From Diploscapter coronatus (Eukaryota; Nematoda; Chromadorea; Rhabditida; Rhabditidae), in the NCBI GenBank assembly GCA_964036155.1, contig OZ038422.1:42183201-42247200 (forward strand): a stretch of 64,000 nucleotides of DNA. Direction: 5' to 3'. Within the stretch, counting starts at the first letter, position 1, and every line of letters begins with the position of its first letter. The position numbers and the translations under genes are program-made. This document shows, piece after piece, positions 27,514 through 39,466 of this stretch. Below the pieces are notes generated by a model. It was not told the DNA's origin and made no database searches. It saw nothing but the letters and a program-made list of their open reading frames with translations.

Positions 27514-27857
27514 ATACTTAGAGGCCAAGTCTCTCTTTCGAGGGAGGGAAAGAACGCATGAAATTTTCCGCCGTTTCAATTATCGCTAATTATTCCGTTA
27601 ATTAGTTGATAATTTCATGAAACCAAGACACCAATTAGGGTAATAAAATACGCCCGAAATGATGACGTCGTTGGTTTTTTAAAGCCTTCTGAAGACATGA
27701 ATGACGTCGAAACTCGAATGGTCATAACTTTTGATAGGGTGGGCCATTTTTAAAAATCTAAAAAGTTTTGAGCTATTCACGACCTCGACCATCACACTGA
27801 TATCAAATTTATCCAATTCAACCTATTAGGGAAAGCCACTTGGCCTCTAGATATAAA
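27514..27857. mobile_element. non-autonomous TIR element
   Basis: The ends are inverted copies: TTAGAGGCCAAGTCTCTCTT on the left and, on the opposite strand, CTAGAGGCCAAGTGGCTTTC on the right. The 13-base core AGAGGCCAAGT plus flanks matches exactly. The interior of about 300 bases has no ORF. Confidence 0.6.
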
Positions 27858-27952
27858 ACTTCGTTATGTGAAATGAATGATATTGAGATAGAAGATTACG
27901 GTAGTTATTTGAAAAATTTAGTAAGAAAAGAAGTGAAAGAATTGAAAAATTA

Positions 27953-28043
27953 GGTTCATAGAAAAAGATACCGGGCTTTCTAAGAAATAGTAAGAGGAAG
28001 CAAGAGAAGAAAAGGAAAAAACCGGTGTCTTTTTCTAGTAGCC
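27953..28043 (+). mobile_element. GGCTCATAG-family MITE, copy A
   Basis: It starts GGTTCATAGAAAAAGATACC and ends GGTGTCTTTTTCTAGTAGCC, an imperfect palindrome. The core CTTTCTAAGAAATAGTAAGA is shared with copies at 32246-32358 (reverse) and 55978-56131 (same orientation). This is the shortest copy. Confidence 0.75.
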
Positions 28044-28742
28044 TGCAGTATAATATACAATTATCAGTTGTTGATCGAATTGGATATACTTTCTAACATT
28101 ATCTAAAATTTGCTAATTGCGAATAACGTCTCTGGTTATGAATCGAATTTTGGCTAGTATTAACTATTAAAGTATAGCTCAAAGTGCAAAATAATCATTT
28201 CAAAACTGAGCATATCATGCATTTTTCATAACGTTAATCCAACCCACCGAGAAAGATCATTTTCTGGCTGTGTCAAGCTTTTCGTATTGAGATTTTTGTC
28301 ATATATTGTATAAAAACAATGCAAATTTCGTGATTCCTCGCGCTGAAGTTATTAGAAGCGCTTAATTTATGGCAAATTTCGACCAGGAAACTGAAAAATC
28401 AATGACCAGCTTCAAGAATATTCTGCGTTAGGCAAAATGTGTACTAGGCCAGGCTCTGGCTACATACACACAGGCTGATTAGATAGTGCACTTCTATGGA
28501 GTGCGCGAATGAATTTGTCTTAGAGCTATTGAAGATTGAAACAATCTAGGCGATGAACTAAATAGTGCTGAAGAAAATCAAAAATTTGGATTATAAGCAC
28601 ACAGAAACGAATTTTCAGTTCTAAAAGTTAAGGGGTTAACGACGCCAGGGAACGGATAAGGAAATTTTAGTGCTGTGGAAGAGAAGAGAAGACAAGAGTT
28701 GCGATTGAAAACGTCTATTTAACTGCGAGAGATCACTATATA

Positions 28743-28929
28743 TAGTGGACTGTGAGTAAGCGGATATTGGACTTTTTTGCATCTCTCCCTTCCTAGACTC
28801 AACCCCTTCGAAATAGCATGCGTCCTGAGCAGACGAAAGAGATAAGGAAAGAGCGAGAGGAAGAAGAAGCATAGTTCGTGCAAGTGAGTTGCAAAGAGTA
28901 TACAATATCTACTTATTCACAGTCCACAA
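28743..28929. mobile_element. hairpin element 1 of an adjacent pair
   Basis: The left arm TGGACTGTGAGTAAGCGGAT and right arm ATCTACTTATTCACAGTCCA are near-perfect inverted copies separated by about 130 bases of A/G- and C/T-rich DNA. The same terminal sequence recurs in the element starting at 28983. Confidence 0.65.
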
Positions 28930-28982
28930 TACTCCTACTCTTTAGTAATTTCTATAATTTTTAGCAATTTTTTATTCTTTAG

Positions 28983-29169
28983 TATTGTAGACTGAGTAAG
29001 TGGATATTGCATACTCTTTGCAGCTCGCTTTTCTTTTCCCTCGTTGTTGCTTTTCTCCTCGTTCTTATTTTCTCTTCGCCTCTCCGGAAAAGCGAAGAGA
29101 AATAGAGGCGGAGCATGGGGAAGGCAAGTTGCAGAAGAGTGCAATATTCACTTACTCACAGCCGACAAC
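28983..29169. mobile_element. hairpin element 2 of an adjacent pair
   Basis: The left arm ACTGAGTAAGTGGATATTGC and right arm GCAATATTCACTTACTCACA are inverted copies. The arms extend inward with ACTCTTTGCAGCTCGC facing GCAAGTTGCAGAAGAGT. It has the same ends and size as element 1, some 50 bases away, so the two are one family inserted or duplicated side by side. Confidence 0.65.
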
Positions 29170-30096
29170 AGTATGATTCATTCAAATTACTATTTTGACC
29201 TATATCTTCGTGGATTCAGATTTCAAGCTAATAGAAATCTATAGCTCATTATTACAGTATTTAAAAGTATTCAATCTATTTGCCTAAAAATGTTTTTTTT
29301 TTACGAATTAACATAAAAGTTAGTTTTCTAAAGTCAAATGTACTAATTTCTGCTCGTTATGATAATATTCATATTTATTCAGTATAATAAGAAGACTAAT
29401 TTTGTAATACAAAATGTAATAAGTAATTCACTATAGACGATGAAAATTAAGGAAAATGAATATTTAAGAGAATAACAAGGACGCAATGAATCACTTCGAA
29501 CTTTCTAAGTTACAGTTATTAGTAATTTCCCTCGATTTTTCAGACTTTTCTATGCAGATAAAATATGCACACTCACGATGAGAATCATCAATTTCGAAAA
29601 TCGATTAATAAATGCATTATTTCCCGAATATTTATTTAGAGTTAAAAATAACTCCGTTTTCCTTTTTTCTAAAGTTTTACTTATAATTAATGATTAATGA
29701 CAAATAAAAATAAATAGGAATGTGATTTATGAGATATTTTTTCACAAAATTTATCTTACAGAGTCTTAGCTTAAAACAAGACAAATGTTATTGAAATTTA
29801 TTCGATAGTTCGAGTGAATTCAAATTTTCAGGATAATAACTTATTCGGCAAACAATTTATTATACAATTGATCTTCTATTCAATATCACTCAATTTCATA
29901 ATTTACCCGTATCATGTAATATTTTTCATTATTTTATATTTAAACCAAGACAAGACGACAAAATAGTAAAGACTTCTTATCTAGTAGGAAATCATACAAC
30001 TCCGAATATGCAATTTTTGGGAGCTCATAAAAATGAAGAATGATTGAAAAGTTAATTCAAAGAATTTTAGACATCTCATTATAGACCCTCTCTTGT

Positions 30097-31589
30097 CTAT
30101 GGTTGAATTGGAGCTAATTGATAATTGCAATCTTCATAAGACGATTTTGTCTGCAAAGAATTTTTCGATCTAATAGACAGTACTCGATTCCGATTTGAAC
30201 TTGTTGTAATTTTGAAATAAATATCTGCATTGAGTTTGCCGGCACAAATAACGCAGATAATGATTAGAATTATGATCGCCAATGCTATGATAAGACATGT
30301 TAGAAGGACGAGAATATGAATTGGATAAGCACTTTCTTGAGAATTTGCAGTAGTTGCTTGGGGGTTTGTAGTAGTTGTTTGGGGGTTTGTAGTAGTTGCT
30401 TGGGGGTTTGCAGTAGTTGCTTCAGAGCTCTAAAATGTTCAAATTAATCAATGCAATTGTTGGAGTAAATATATGAAAGCTTGGCTAAATTGCCTACCTC
30501 GTGCTTGTATGGTTCTGCAACGCAAATTGCATACCCCCTCTGCTCGCAGTCGGCCATTCTCCACATTCCGTTTCGAGATATAATTCTCGAAGAAATTTCT
30601 ATCTAAAATGATCATTTTTCTCTAAACTTCTATTATTTCATTTCTACCTGCAGACATTTTCCGTGTTTAAAATTAGGCTCATTTTGTGCCCAATTAGAGA
30701 AATTTCCCCTAAAAATTCTTTTTAGCCGTATTTTAAATATCATTATCTCACCATGGGATATTCTGGAGATAGCTAGTCGTCAATAACTAAAAGTGAATTC
30801 AGATTGGAAAAAGTAAAGTAAATTTATACATAGTCAAATCTGTTTCTGAGCCATGCGAAGCGCATTGCAGAAGTCGATGGATTTGCAGAGTTGAATACTG
30901 CAAATTAAGAATCGATTTTCTACAGGTTATTTATAAACTAACGCGTTTCAATGAAATCTTGTTGATGTTTCGTTTGAATCACAGCCAATTCAGAATTTTT
31001 TTCCTTGCAAAAATTGAACGCTTCTTTCCAGTTACCCAAAGCTGATCTTGAAATCTAAACTTATTTGTGCAATCAAATCATTATCTAAAGGAATTTACAG
31101 TGTAGCAATTCTGGGTAACTTCATCGTAGGCAAAATTTAACGCACATCCCTCCTTGGCACGAACTGAAATTATCTACCGTTTTTAGAGGAATCATAATTC
31201 CCATGGAGTCATATAAACCAAGCACGCCGAAAAACTGCAATCTCGAATTATTCCTACCCATATGCGGCATACTTGCGTGAGCTGATTATCTTTCGAATTT
31301 TTATCGATAAAGTTTTTTTATGGATTTTCAAAATCAAAAATTTTCATACTAATGGCGATGCTTTAACGAATAAAGAGTTTCAGATTAAATAACGAAAAGT
31401 CTATATTCATCCAGTAAAAATTTGAAAATAATCAAGTCATTTTCATTGACACCACGTGCCTTTTTCCTTTAGTGCGTATGGGTTAGAAATGGATAGGTAA
31501 AACGAATGCATTTAGATTTAAAACCCGTAAATATGTTAATTACCTGCATTAATTATTAAAATATACAATATCGCGAATGAATATCTCAT
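30097..31589 (-). CDS. membrane-anchored C-type lectin-domain protein
   Basis: Predicted type I cell-surface protein with an extracellular C-type lectin-like domain. Eight exons (31589-31544, 31163-31099, 31054-30943, 30897-30830, 30786-30752, 30708-30648, 30602-30498, 30429-30097) join in phase to 274 residues. Signal peptide MRYSFAILYILIINA, then the domain: CYTISRSALGNWKEAFNFC, ELAVIQTKHQQDFIE, FAWLRNRFDY, WGNFSNWAQNEPNF, MWRMADCEQRGYAICV with the usual Cys, WND-like and ICV positions. Ca-binding EPN/WND residues are only partly kept (NEPNF is present, but WRMADC replaces WND), so sugar binding is uncertain. A stalk of four ATTxNPQ-like repeats follows, then a hydrophobic segment (HILVLLTCLIIALAIIILII) and a basic tail of about 50 residues. 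A TATA-like box lies about 62 bases upstream of the ATG. Confidence 0.88.
30344..30424 (-). repeat. 21-bp tandem repeat encoding lectin stalk
   Basis: About four copies of a 21-base unit (GTAGTTGCTTGGGGGTTTGC on the plus strand) encode ATTANPQ-like heptads between the lectin domain and the membrane segment. The Thr residues are likely O-glycosylation sites. Confidence 0.85.
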
Positions 31590-31650
31590 TTTTGAAAGAA
31601 AGTACAGTAGCTGCTTAGAAAGATGTGAATTAGCAGAAATTCTTCGACTA

Positions 31651-31660
31651 GTTTATAAAG
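31651..31660 (-). promoter_or_regulatory. TATA-like box of lectin gene
   Basis: On the minus strand the sequence reads CTTTATAAAC about 62 bases before the ATG. There is no good splice acceptor between it and the start, so this gene may be transcribed without trans-splicing. Confidence 0.45.
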
Positions 31661-32576
31661 TAGATGACTATCATCTGTCTGACACATTGACACAAGTCAG
31701 CATTTTCTTAGCAAAAACAGGGTGACTAACTGTATCAATTTGAAAGCAGGCAGTCTATTATCGTTATCTTCAATGAATCAATTTGTTCAAAAAATTGTTC
31801 GCATAAAAGTCTGAAAAAATGTATGATTTATGAAGTGCTTTAAGTATTTTAAATATCGATTTGTCAAGAAAAAATAGAGTTTTTCACCCAAAATTCAAAT
31901 TTTTTAACCGTAAATCAAAAAGTTAGCAATAAAACAATACGATTGTGCCCCTATATAAGGGCTTCAAAATTATGTATAACATGCCAGGGTAAAAATGCAC
32001 TCCTGGGGTGGTTAATCAAACCGAGTGCGGAGTGCCAACAATAACTTCACTAGAAATCGATTAACTATTTCTGCTACATATTTTGAAACATTACTTTGAA
32101 ATTACTATAAAATAAACATTGATTTGGTTACAGAATTTCTGAGATAAAATATTTTAGATGACATTTGTTTCAGTTGCAATTTTATTTTAAGAACTATCCA
32201 AATATAAATTTTTATATGTTTGCAGCGAAACTTTTATTCAAAAACGGTTCATAGAAAAAGATATCGGTTTTTTTCTTATCTTCTCTTGCCTCCTTATACT
32301 ATTTCTTAGCAAAATCGGTCTTTTTCCAACTGGTGTCCGGTGTCTTTTTCTATGAGCCCTTGCCAAGCGGCATTTTTGGAAAGAGGATGGAAGCGTGGAA
32401 ATTTTCATTTTTATTATTATATAGATATAATATGACAAATAAATATTTAAATATTATAGCCAAATAAATGCAAAGCGATCAAATAAATATTCATATGAAG
32501 GACGTGTTTCTAGCAGGTTCGAGTGACCTGCTTCTGAATTCCGCGTAGAGTCCTTTCTCTTTCTCCGAATCGGGAG
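31661..32576. other. intergenic, holds one MITE copy
   Basis: AT-rich spacer between two minus-strand genes. Apart from the MITE at 32246-32358 I see no coding sequence. Confidence 0.5.
32246..32358 (-). mobile_element. GGCTCATAG-family MITE, copy B
   Basis: It starts GGTTCATAGAAAAAGATATC and ends GGTGTCTTTTTCTATGAGCC. The asymmetric core (CTTATACTATTTCTTAGC) is the reverse complement of that in copies A and C, so this copy is inverted relative to them. Confidence 0.75.
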
Positions 32577-35500
32577 TCACACTCCTTTGAGGGCTTTGTC
32601 GATCTGTTGTTGGTTGAGAGTCCTTGAATTTAAAACTCTTTTCTACAACTAAAACCATGATATATTTACGATCTGCTTAATAATCGGACGTGGAATGTAT
32701 TGGCTTGCCCCATTCTCGTAATCCACTCCCTTCAGCCAGAAGGTTTCCATGACACCTTTTCCCTACAAGAATATGTGCAATTTTCTATTTGCTTCATCTC
32801 GACTCGTATTCATACTTTGATGATGACGTCTCCGCGGCTTTCAGTGGCGAATCCCCTTACGATTTGAGTGAGCATATAATTCGCCTCGGCAGATAAATGG
32901 ATTCTGCCCGCTGAAATTCAGTACTTATTTAATTCCTGCATGATACAATGATGGCACGTTTTCCGTTGCTCTCCATGCGACTGGCCGTGTTGACTGCGTC
33001 TCCAAAGAGACAGTATCGAGGCATGGTTAATCCGACGACTCCGGACACAACAGATCCTTAAATCAGTTCATAACATTTTCAGATGTGGTATCTTCAAAAT
33101 ATTAGCTCTAACACCGACTTTTATAAAGGAATAGACGCAAAATTTGAATATTTTAAAATTATAACGAGGACAAATTTCAGCAATTAGATAGGGATTGCAA
33201 ATAGTTTTGCAAAATGCATGGTTTTCAGAAACTTTCTACTCCAAATGAGTAAATTCGATATAACTAAGGCATTCGTGAAGAAAAATAAAATAAATAAATA
33301 ATTTTTCCCGATAAAATTCATCAAAAACAGCTAGAAATGCAAGGGGGAGAAATTTGCGACCCCTACAATTAGAGAACTCTTAATACCGCAATGAATTCCG
33401 ATTCTTATGTTGATTCGTTCAGTAGGCAAGTGAGGTACACGGAAATCGACTAGTTCTTTGATGAGTTGCAGTGACATGAGCGCGACGTGTCTATAAAATA
33501 CAGCCAGCTTAAAATTGTTTATATATCAAAGAATACCTTGCATGCTCATTTCCATTTCGATGTGGCAACCCAGAGACGCAGAGATAGCCGTCACCAATCG
33601 TCTCGACTTTGTAGACGTCGTGCTGATCGATAATATTGTCGAATAGGGTGTACAAGTCATTGAGCAGGTTGACAACCTAATTTTGGCGTCAGTACTGTCG
33701 AAAATGGTCATATGTTACTTGGAGTGGGGTGCATTTTGCGGCGAGTTTAGTGAAGGAAACGACATCGGAGAAGAAGAGCGTCACAGACTCGAATGTTTCT
33801 GGCTCGACAGGTTGTCCAAGTTTTAGTTTCTCTGCCACTTGTCTGAAGAATCTGCGTTGAAATGCAGTTTCTCAAAACCATTACTTGGGGAGCATTCGAT
33901 AGAGCAGCAAATCGCTTTTCTTCTTTTCCTCGACAAGCTCCTTCGTTCTAGAATCCACTTCATCTTCCAGAACAGTTGCATACGATTCCATCATTGTGAA
34001 CACGTGGTCCATTAGGTTATCAGATCTGCTAAATTACTTGCTCAAGTTATTTCTGAATAGGTAAATATTTCCACCTATCTGTGTTCATCGATCTCAGCGA
34101 GTTTCTCACCATGTCGATAGACGGTCTTTCTGAAGGTCTTTCTGTCCAGCAGTCTCTGATCAGATGGAGCTGAATGGCTCGAACATTAGTCTAAAGTTTC
34201 GCCGAATTTTATCCTACTAAAGCTGGATTGATTTCGAGCTGCTCCTGGGTTATTAAGCTCGGTCTAATTGGGTTCATTCCACCCTTCTTCAGTAGATAAA
34301 TTATTTCTGAAGACTCATTTGATTGGTTTGCTTCGTAACTGAAGATCAACCTTCAGGTTTTTCTGTTCGGTTTTCTAGGTCGTAGACTGATTTTCTAGTA
34401 ACAAGTTCAGAGCCGATAATGCCTAGACTGTAAATGTCTCCTTCTTGACTACCAGCATTGTTGTTCGTTCGAAGAAGCTCGGGTGCTGTCCAGAGCATTT
34501 CTGAAAGGAAACTTTTGAATTTTTCGCACTATTCGTCTACCTTTGACAACGTATTTATCATAGTTCCTAAGACATTTAGGCCCGTGATATGCGACTTTTA
34601 TCTGCCATCGATCGTCGATCAGACAGAATTCCGAGGTAAGATGGCCGTGGAATTGCAGAAAGGAGGTGTGGATGAACGACAGACCAGATACTATGTCCTT
34701 CAGCAATGCGTAGATGAAGAAATTGTCCATTTGTAGACTTTGCTGAAAATATCGAGGCTTGTTCATAATGAGAAGAATTTTCACACAGAAAAAACCCACC
34801 CAATTCACCCACTACCAATTTGGAAGAGAATAACGTCGGTAAAGAATACAAAAACTGCGAACTACGTAAAATTTCCAAGAAGTCTGTCGCGACTTTTTCT
34901 TATTTTGTAATTTGGTCAGTTCAAATCTCATTTTTGGAGTTATCATAAATTCTCAAAATTCCCATCTATGATCTCAATGTCACCGACGCACCAATTCATG
35001 AATCAGTTCATATTGCTTTGCATTAGAATTTGCTGATTTCAATAGCTCTTTGTATTAAGCTCTTCCCGGAAACTCAGCCGCCCCCTATATAAGAAATCTC
35101 AACCAGCAGCATTTGCCGTCAACCTATTGTAGATATACAACTCCATAGCTCTCTTGCGTACTGGTTGTTAAATAACTTCGTGTAGCAATAAACTGTTAGG
35201 CTGAACTTGTGTCGGGCACGGCAAAGTCGACGAATAAATTACCTTCCTGATGACGTCAGCCAGACTACCTCTGCTGCAGTACCGCCAAATCGAGAGCATT
35301 TGTGGGGAGTCCAGACACAAGCCGATGAAGCGACATACATTGTCATGTTCCAGAGCTTTCATCTCAAATGCTATGATCAAGAAATTCCTCTCACAGCTTG
35401 GAATAAAATAGAATATTTATTTAGGGGTTTTTTTTTATGTTTGTTTCGATTCCGAATGCTCTTTATCCATGCTATCACTGTCCATAATTTACTCACAGCT

Positions 35501-38500
35501 CTCATTTCCTTCCTTTCTGTTTCAGTTAGAAGAAGTCGAGCAGATTGATGTTTGAATGCCACGATGGGATCTCGCTAAATTTATATCCAACATTTTTTCT
35601 TTCGCGAATTCGCCTTACTTCGTATGAGTAAAACAGAAAGTTTCTTGTTTCGATTCTCGATTCGAGAGTCATTTTCGTCGAAGTTGAGGACGGTCCACTG
35701 GTAAAGCTGCGCATACTGTTTTCCGTCTTGTTCTACAGAAGAATGGGTTTCTGTTTATTTTGGCAACTTGCTGATGTACCTTTTTAGAAACTTGCTTCAG
35801 CGCTGCATGAGGTACTTTCCACAAACTGTCTAGTCTTTCTTCTTCTCTGTGTTTGGCTCTGAAATCGTATCCTTTGATTGATAACCATATTCAGTCAGTA
35901 TTTTCACCTAATCGATGCATAGATTCCATAGATACCGGCAAGAATCGCTAGAAAAACAACAGCAACGCCGGCCAGCACAAATCCGAGATAGGCACTCACG
36001 AAGTCAACAGGACACTAGTGATTTTTTTGGCGTTTTTATCTCGATTACTATTGACGAACCTGTTTTCCATCAAATCCACATTTGGGAACAGATAGCGGCC
36101 GATTTCCTCCCCAATTGTACCAGACCTGAAAGCCAATTTTTCATACATTTGTAACATACAGAAAAGAAGATTGAGTCTCCATTCCCTATCAATGTCATAG
36201 TCTGTCAACGCAGCGTGTAAATTGGTGCATTGTCTCGGCGAAATTGAATTTTCCCTAAGCGGATTTCTTGGCGGACATTGTTTCAAAACTCTGTAACCCA
36301 TTTCTTATAACCACAAATCCCCTCTATAAGAAATGGGTTGCAGAACTTTGCAGAAAACGTCCGACAAAAATACTTGGGCAAAAAAAATTTAATTGCAAAG
36401 AGAGAAATAGTGCGTATTAGAGGAGCTGCAAAATTCAGCTCTATGCACAGCTTTTGACAGGTCGTGATGTACTGTACTTCACCCCCTCATTTCTTATGGC
36501 CAAATTTGAGAATACACCATCCTTTGATCTCAATGATCTAACTCAAATTAGCATACAACTCCACCGGTCAGCCAATAACCCCCATCCACACTCATCTCTC
36601 CCAACCCCAAACCTCGTTATCAATCCTCATCTCCCCTCGATCAGCTACTTCCTACTTCTTCGACCACCATTCATCGAAGGCTCAACAAAGCAAGTAGCCC
36701 TGGCAGGCAGTTGCAAATAAACCAAGAATTGAAGCGCGTGTATTGAACTCGTTTATTCGGCAGGCGTGAACCTGCTAAACATCCACATGCATACAAAATC
36801 AACTTACTCTCTCACGATCTCATATCAAATCTTTTCAAATTCTCTCTCATCCTCACATTCACGCACTCTAGTACACACTTTTAGATATAGTGGCGGCTGA
36901 AAGTTTAGAGCAATGTTGATTTATAGATGAAGCTAGGTAGGTAGGTAAGCTAAATTATTTTAAACCAGTTCAATTGAAAATTTTCAAACATGATATTTTT
37001 ACTGAACTATGAATTCTTTCGTGGTAGTTCATTTATCAGACTTCATTCATAATCATCATTTTTCCCTTTAAAACTTTAACTTTTTTTAAGTTCTATTTAT
37101 ACCTCGGTATTTTCGTTTCTGTAGAGTGGAGTGAATGTCTGTAATTAGTTGAATTATCTTCCTTGACTTACCATTCTTATCGTTCACACAAAGCTTACAC
37201 CTACTGCATTTTGTGAGGAAAGATAGATTGATGCAGCAATTGTTGGCTCATCATTACTGTTCAGTATTTGCACATACCTGCAAGTAATTCATTCGGCTCA
37301 GTTATTACAACTCTACAAGAAACAACTCATCCTACAGTGTTGGGTTACAGGAAAAATCGTCGTCTATCACTATAGGTCCAGAAGCTCCTAAAATGAAATC
37401 ATGGAAATAGCTTCAATTTTATCTCCGATATTTGGATATTTTGTTAATGGATCAGACCCTGAAATGATTGCAACATGTTCTGGATGACGAATAGTCCATC
37501 TCGATATCGACTAGGATCGTCAGCTATCGTTCGATTCAACGCGATTCCATAACTATATACTGCATCATGAAGTTGGCCTGAAATGTAAAGCTGACAATAA
37601 TGCACGTTGAATCTTCACAATGGATCGAATGCGTTTTTTCAAACCTGCATATTGAGAAGCCTGCAATTTAAAAAGTAGTAGAATACATATCTACGAGTTA
37701 GTTTAGACCTTTCGATAAATTTTATCTTCACAGTCAGTCGTGCAGAAAAATGGAGCGTCTTTCATCCTGCCAATTACTTCATTCCCAAAAGCGCTAAAGT
37801 TCTCCTGAACTGTGCCTTGACCCATCATCTACAATTATGCAATGATGAGTAAAATTTGAAAAAAAAATTATGATACAATTTTGATCATTTTGATTTTGCA
37901 TTGTTTACCGCATCAACCTTCATGAAACTTTGTACACTTGTGAACAATATCAAATGAGACAGTATTCTTCCGTATTGAATCTTGATTGGCGAATAATAAA
38001 AGGCGAGTAAACGAAGTAAATCGAATATAATGTATTTTATAAAACTTTTGTTCGCCACTATGAGTTTGTTGCATACATCGACCACAAATATGGCATTCCG
38101 AAAAGCGTTTCTGGCTGCAATTTGCCCTTCTTCAGTGCCAGTCTGGCTCGAGTTGCCCGTTTCCCACACCAATATATCCTTTGCTCCCTCTACAGGAACA
38201 GCTACAATATATAATTTATCTACTCGAAAACATTCATGTTCCGTTACTGAATCCCTTCGATCTCGTGTCAGCGAATATGTACACGTATTCATTGCTGTTT
38301 ATTTCCAGATCATTCAGAGCCATCATAATCAGCAACTTGATTGAATCATTGTCCGCACAGATTACAAAAACTTAATGAGGTCATGTTTGATATTTTAAAA
38401 AAAAATCTTTTAATGAATAAATTACTTCTTCCACGCAAACTCGCGTCTCTTAGAGCATTCCTGAGTGGTTCGGGACTAAGATCGATTATTTCCAAACTAT

Positions 38501-39466
38501 AGGCCATGTCAACATCATTATACTGGTTCAGGACTGTCTTAAAATCCTTCATTGAAAATTTCCTGTTATAACCTAATTTTTTCCTACGAGAAAGTCGCCT
38601 TGCATAGTGAAGCATTTTCCATTGTCGTTGAACTGATTGTAGAGGAAGACAAATTGATTCCAGCCAAATTCGACGCAAAGGCTGTAAACTGCTGTGGCTA
38701 GATATCGGCTTGTAGCTGTCAGCACTGTTGAGGTCTTGAATCGATTCGGATCGAGCAGAACTCCTGTAGACAGGATTTTATAAAATATTTTTCTGATCCA
38801 GTGCGTCCCAGATTTATTTTTACTATTATTGCTTTCTCGTTCTCATCTGCTCCGTTCCCAATTGAGATTTCCTACTCAATTCCGTCAGTTCCCGTTCCAG
38901 AAGGAATAACTTCTGAATCAGCCTACCTGTTGTAGTCGATCCCCATAGCATTGCAGGAATATTGTAATAGTTAGCCAAAACGCCAACAGCCACAGCTGGA
39001 TCGTTGCAGGTCGGCCCAATAATGACGTCCACTTTGTGTGTCTGAATCAGCTCGGCTGCATATCCAGCTGCCAAATTTTCGTCGCATTCGTCGTACATTA
39101 TAGTGAGACTTTAAACGCTACTCTTGTTGATGATTTATTTAAATTTCAAACTTGAATTCAGTCTCCAGAAACATTCCCTCTCGGCGAAGTCTATCAATTG
39201 CAATGTTAATGGCAGATGCAGAGGTACGGTAGCCAGTGTATAATCGCTCACTTGGATTATCCTGATAACTCTCGTCTTTTGTGCAAAGTATTTCACTTAC
39301 CTTCACAAACAAGGCTCCTAGTTGTATAACACGCTTCGACAAGGTCGAATTAGCTGGAATAAATTGAGAGCGAACATTCGTCTAAAGAAGTTATTTCACT
39401 TTTGAAATACCATATTCTCATTACCGTAATCCAAATGATGACGAAAGCATGAATAGGCAGGAGCAT
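32577..39466 (-). CDS. receptor-type guanylate cyclase
   Basis: Single-pass receptor making cGMP from GTP. The ATG at 39466 opens signal peptide [14 protein letters not shown], spliced in phase to [18 protein letters not shown]. The ligand-binding ectodomain follows (39.35-36.06 kb): [57 protein letters not shown], and juxtamembrane [20 protein letters not shown]. Membrane segment [20 protein letters not shown] at about 35.95 kb. Kinase-homology domain (35.86-34.09 kb): [68 protein letters not shown]. The HRD Asp is missing, so this is a pseudokinase. Dimerisation helix [20 protein letters not shown]. Cyclase domain (33.85-32.7 kb): [45 protein letters not shown]. Metal-binding Asp, guanine-selecting Glu and transition-state Arg are present, so it should be active. 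The C-terminal exon model ([18 protein letters not shown]) is chosen by phase. A 1.1-kb intron lies at about 36.13-37.2 kb. The gcy paralogue cannot be assigned. Confidence 0.93.
36295..36339. repeat. perfect 15-bp inverted repeat in guanylate cyclase intron
   Basis: AACCCATTTCTTATA (36295-36309) and TATAAGAAATGGGTT (36325-36339) are exact inverted copies with a 15-base loop. They lie in the long intron of the minus-strand cyclase gene. Confidence 0.6.

Larger units (their letters stand above)
26474..30096. other. gene-poor region with several inverted-repeat elements
   Basis: No convincing coding sequence. The region between the aminotransferase and lectin genes carries a TIR element (27514-27857), one copy of the GGCTCATAG family (27953-28043) and two adjacent hairpin elements (28743-29169), described separately. 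The remainder is AT-rich with nothing I recognise. Confidence 0.5.

Noticed and set aside
32491..32640. Longer C-terminus of the guanylate cyclase ([18 protein letters not shown] and on, stop at 32491)
   Set aside because: It needs a one-base phase that the upstream exon does not supply; the acceptor five bases later keeps phase and ends at 32577.
36440..36760. Possible LTR or retroelement piece in the cyclase intron
   Set aside because: The segment is distinct in composition but has no LTR pair, primer-binding site or reverse-transcriptase motif.
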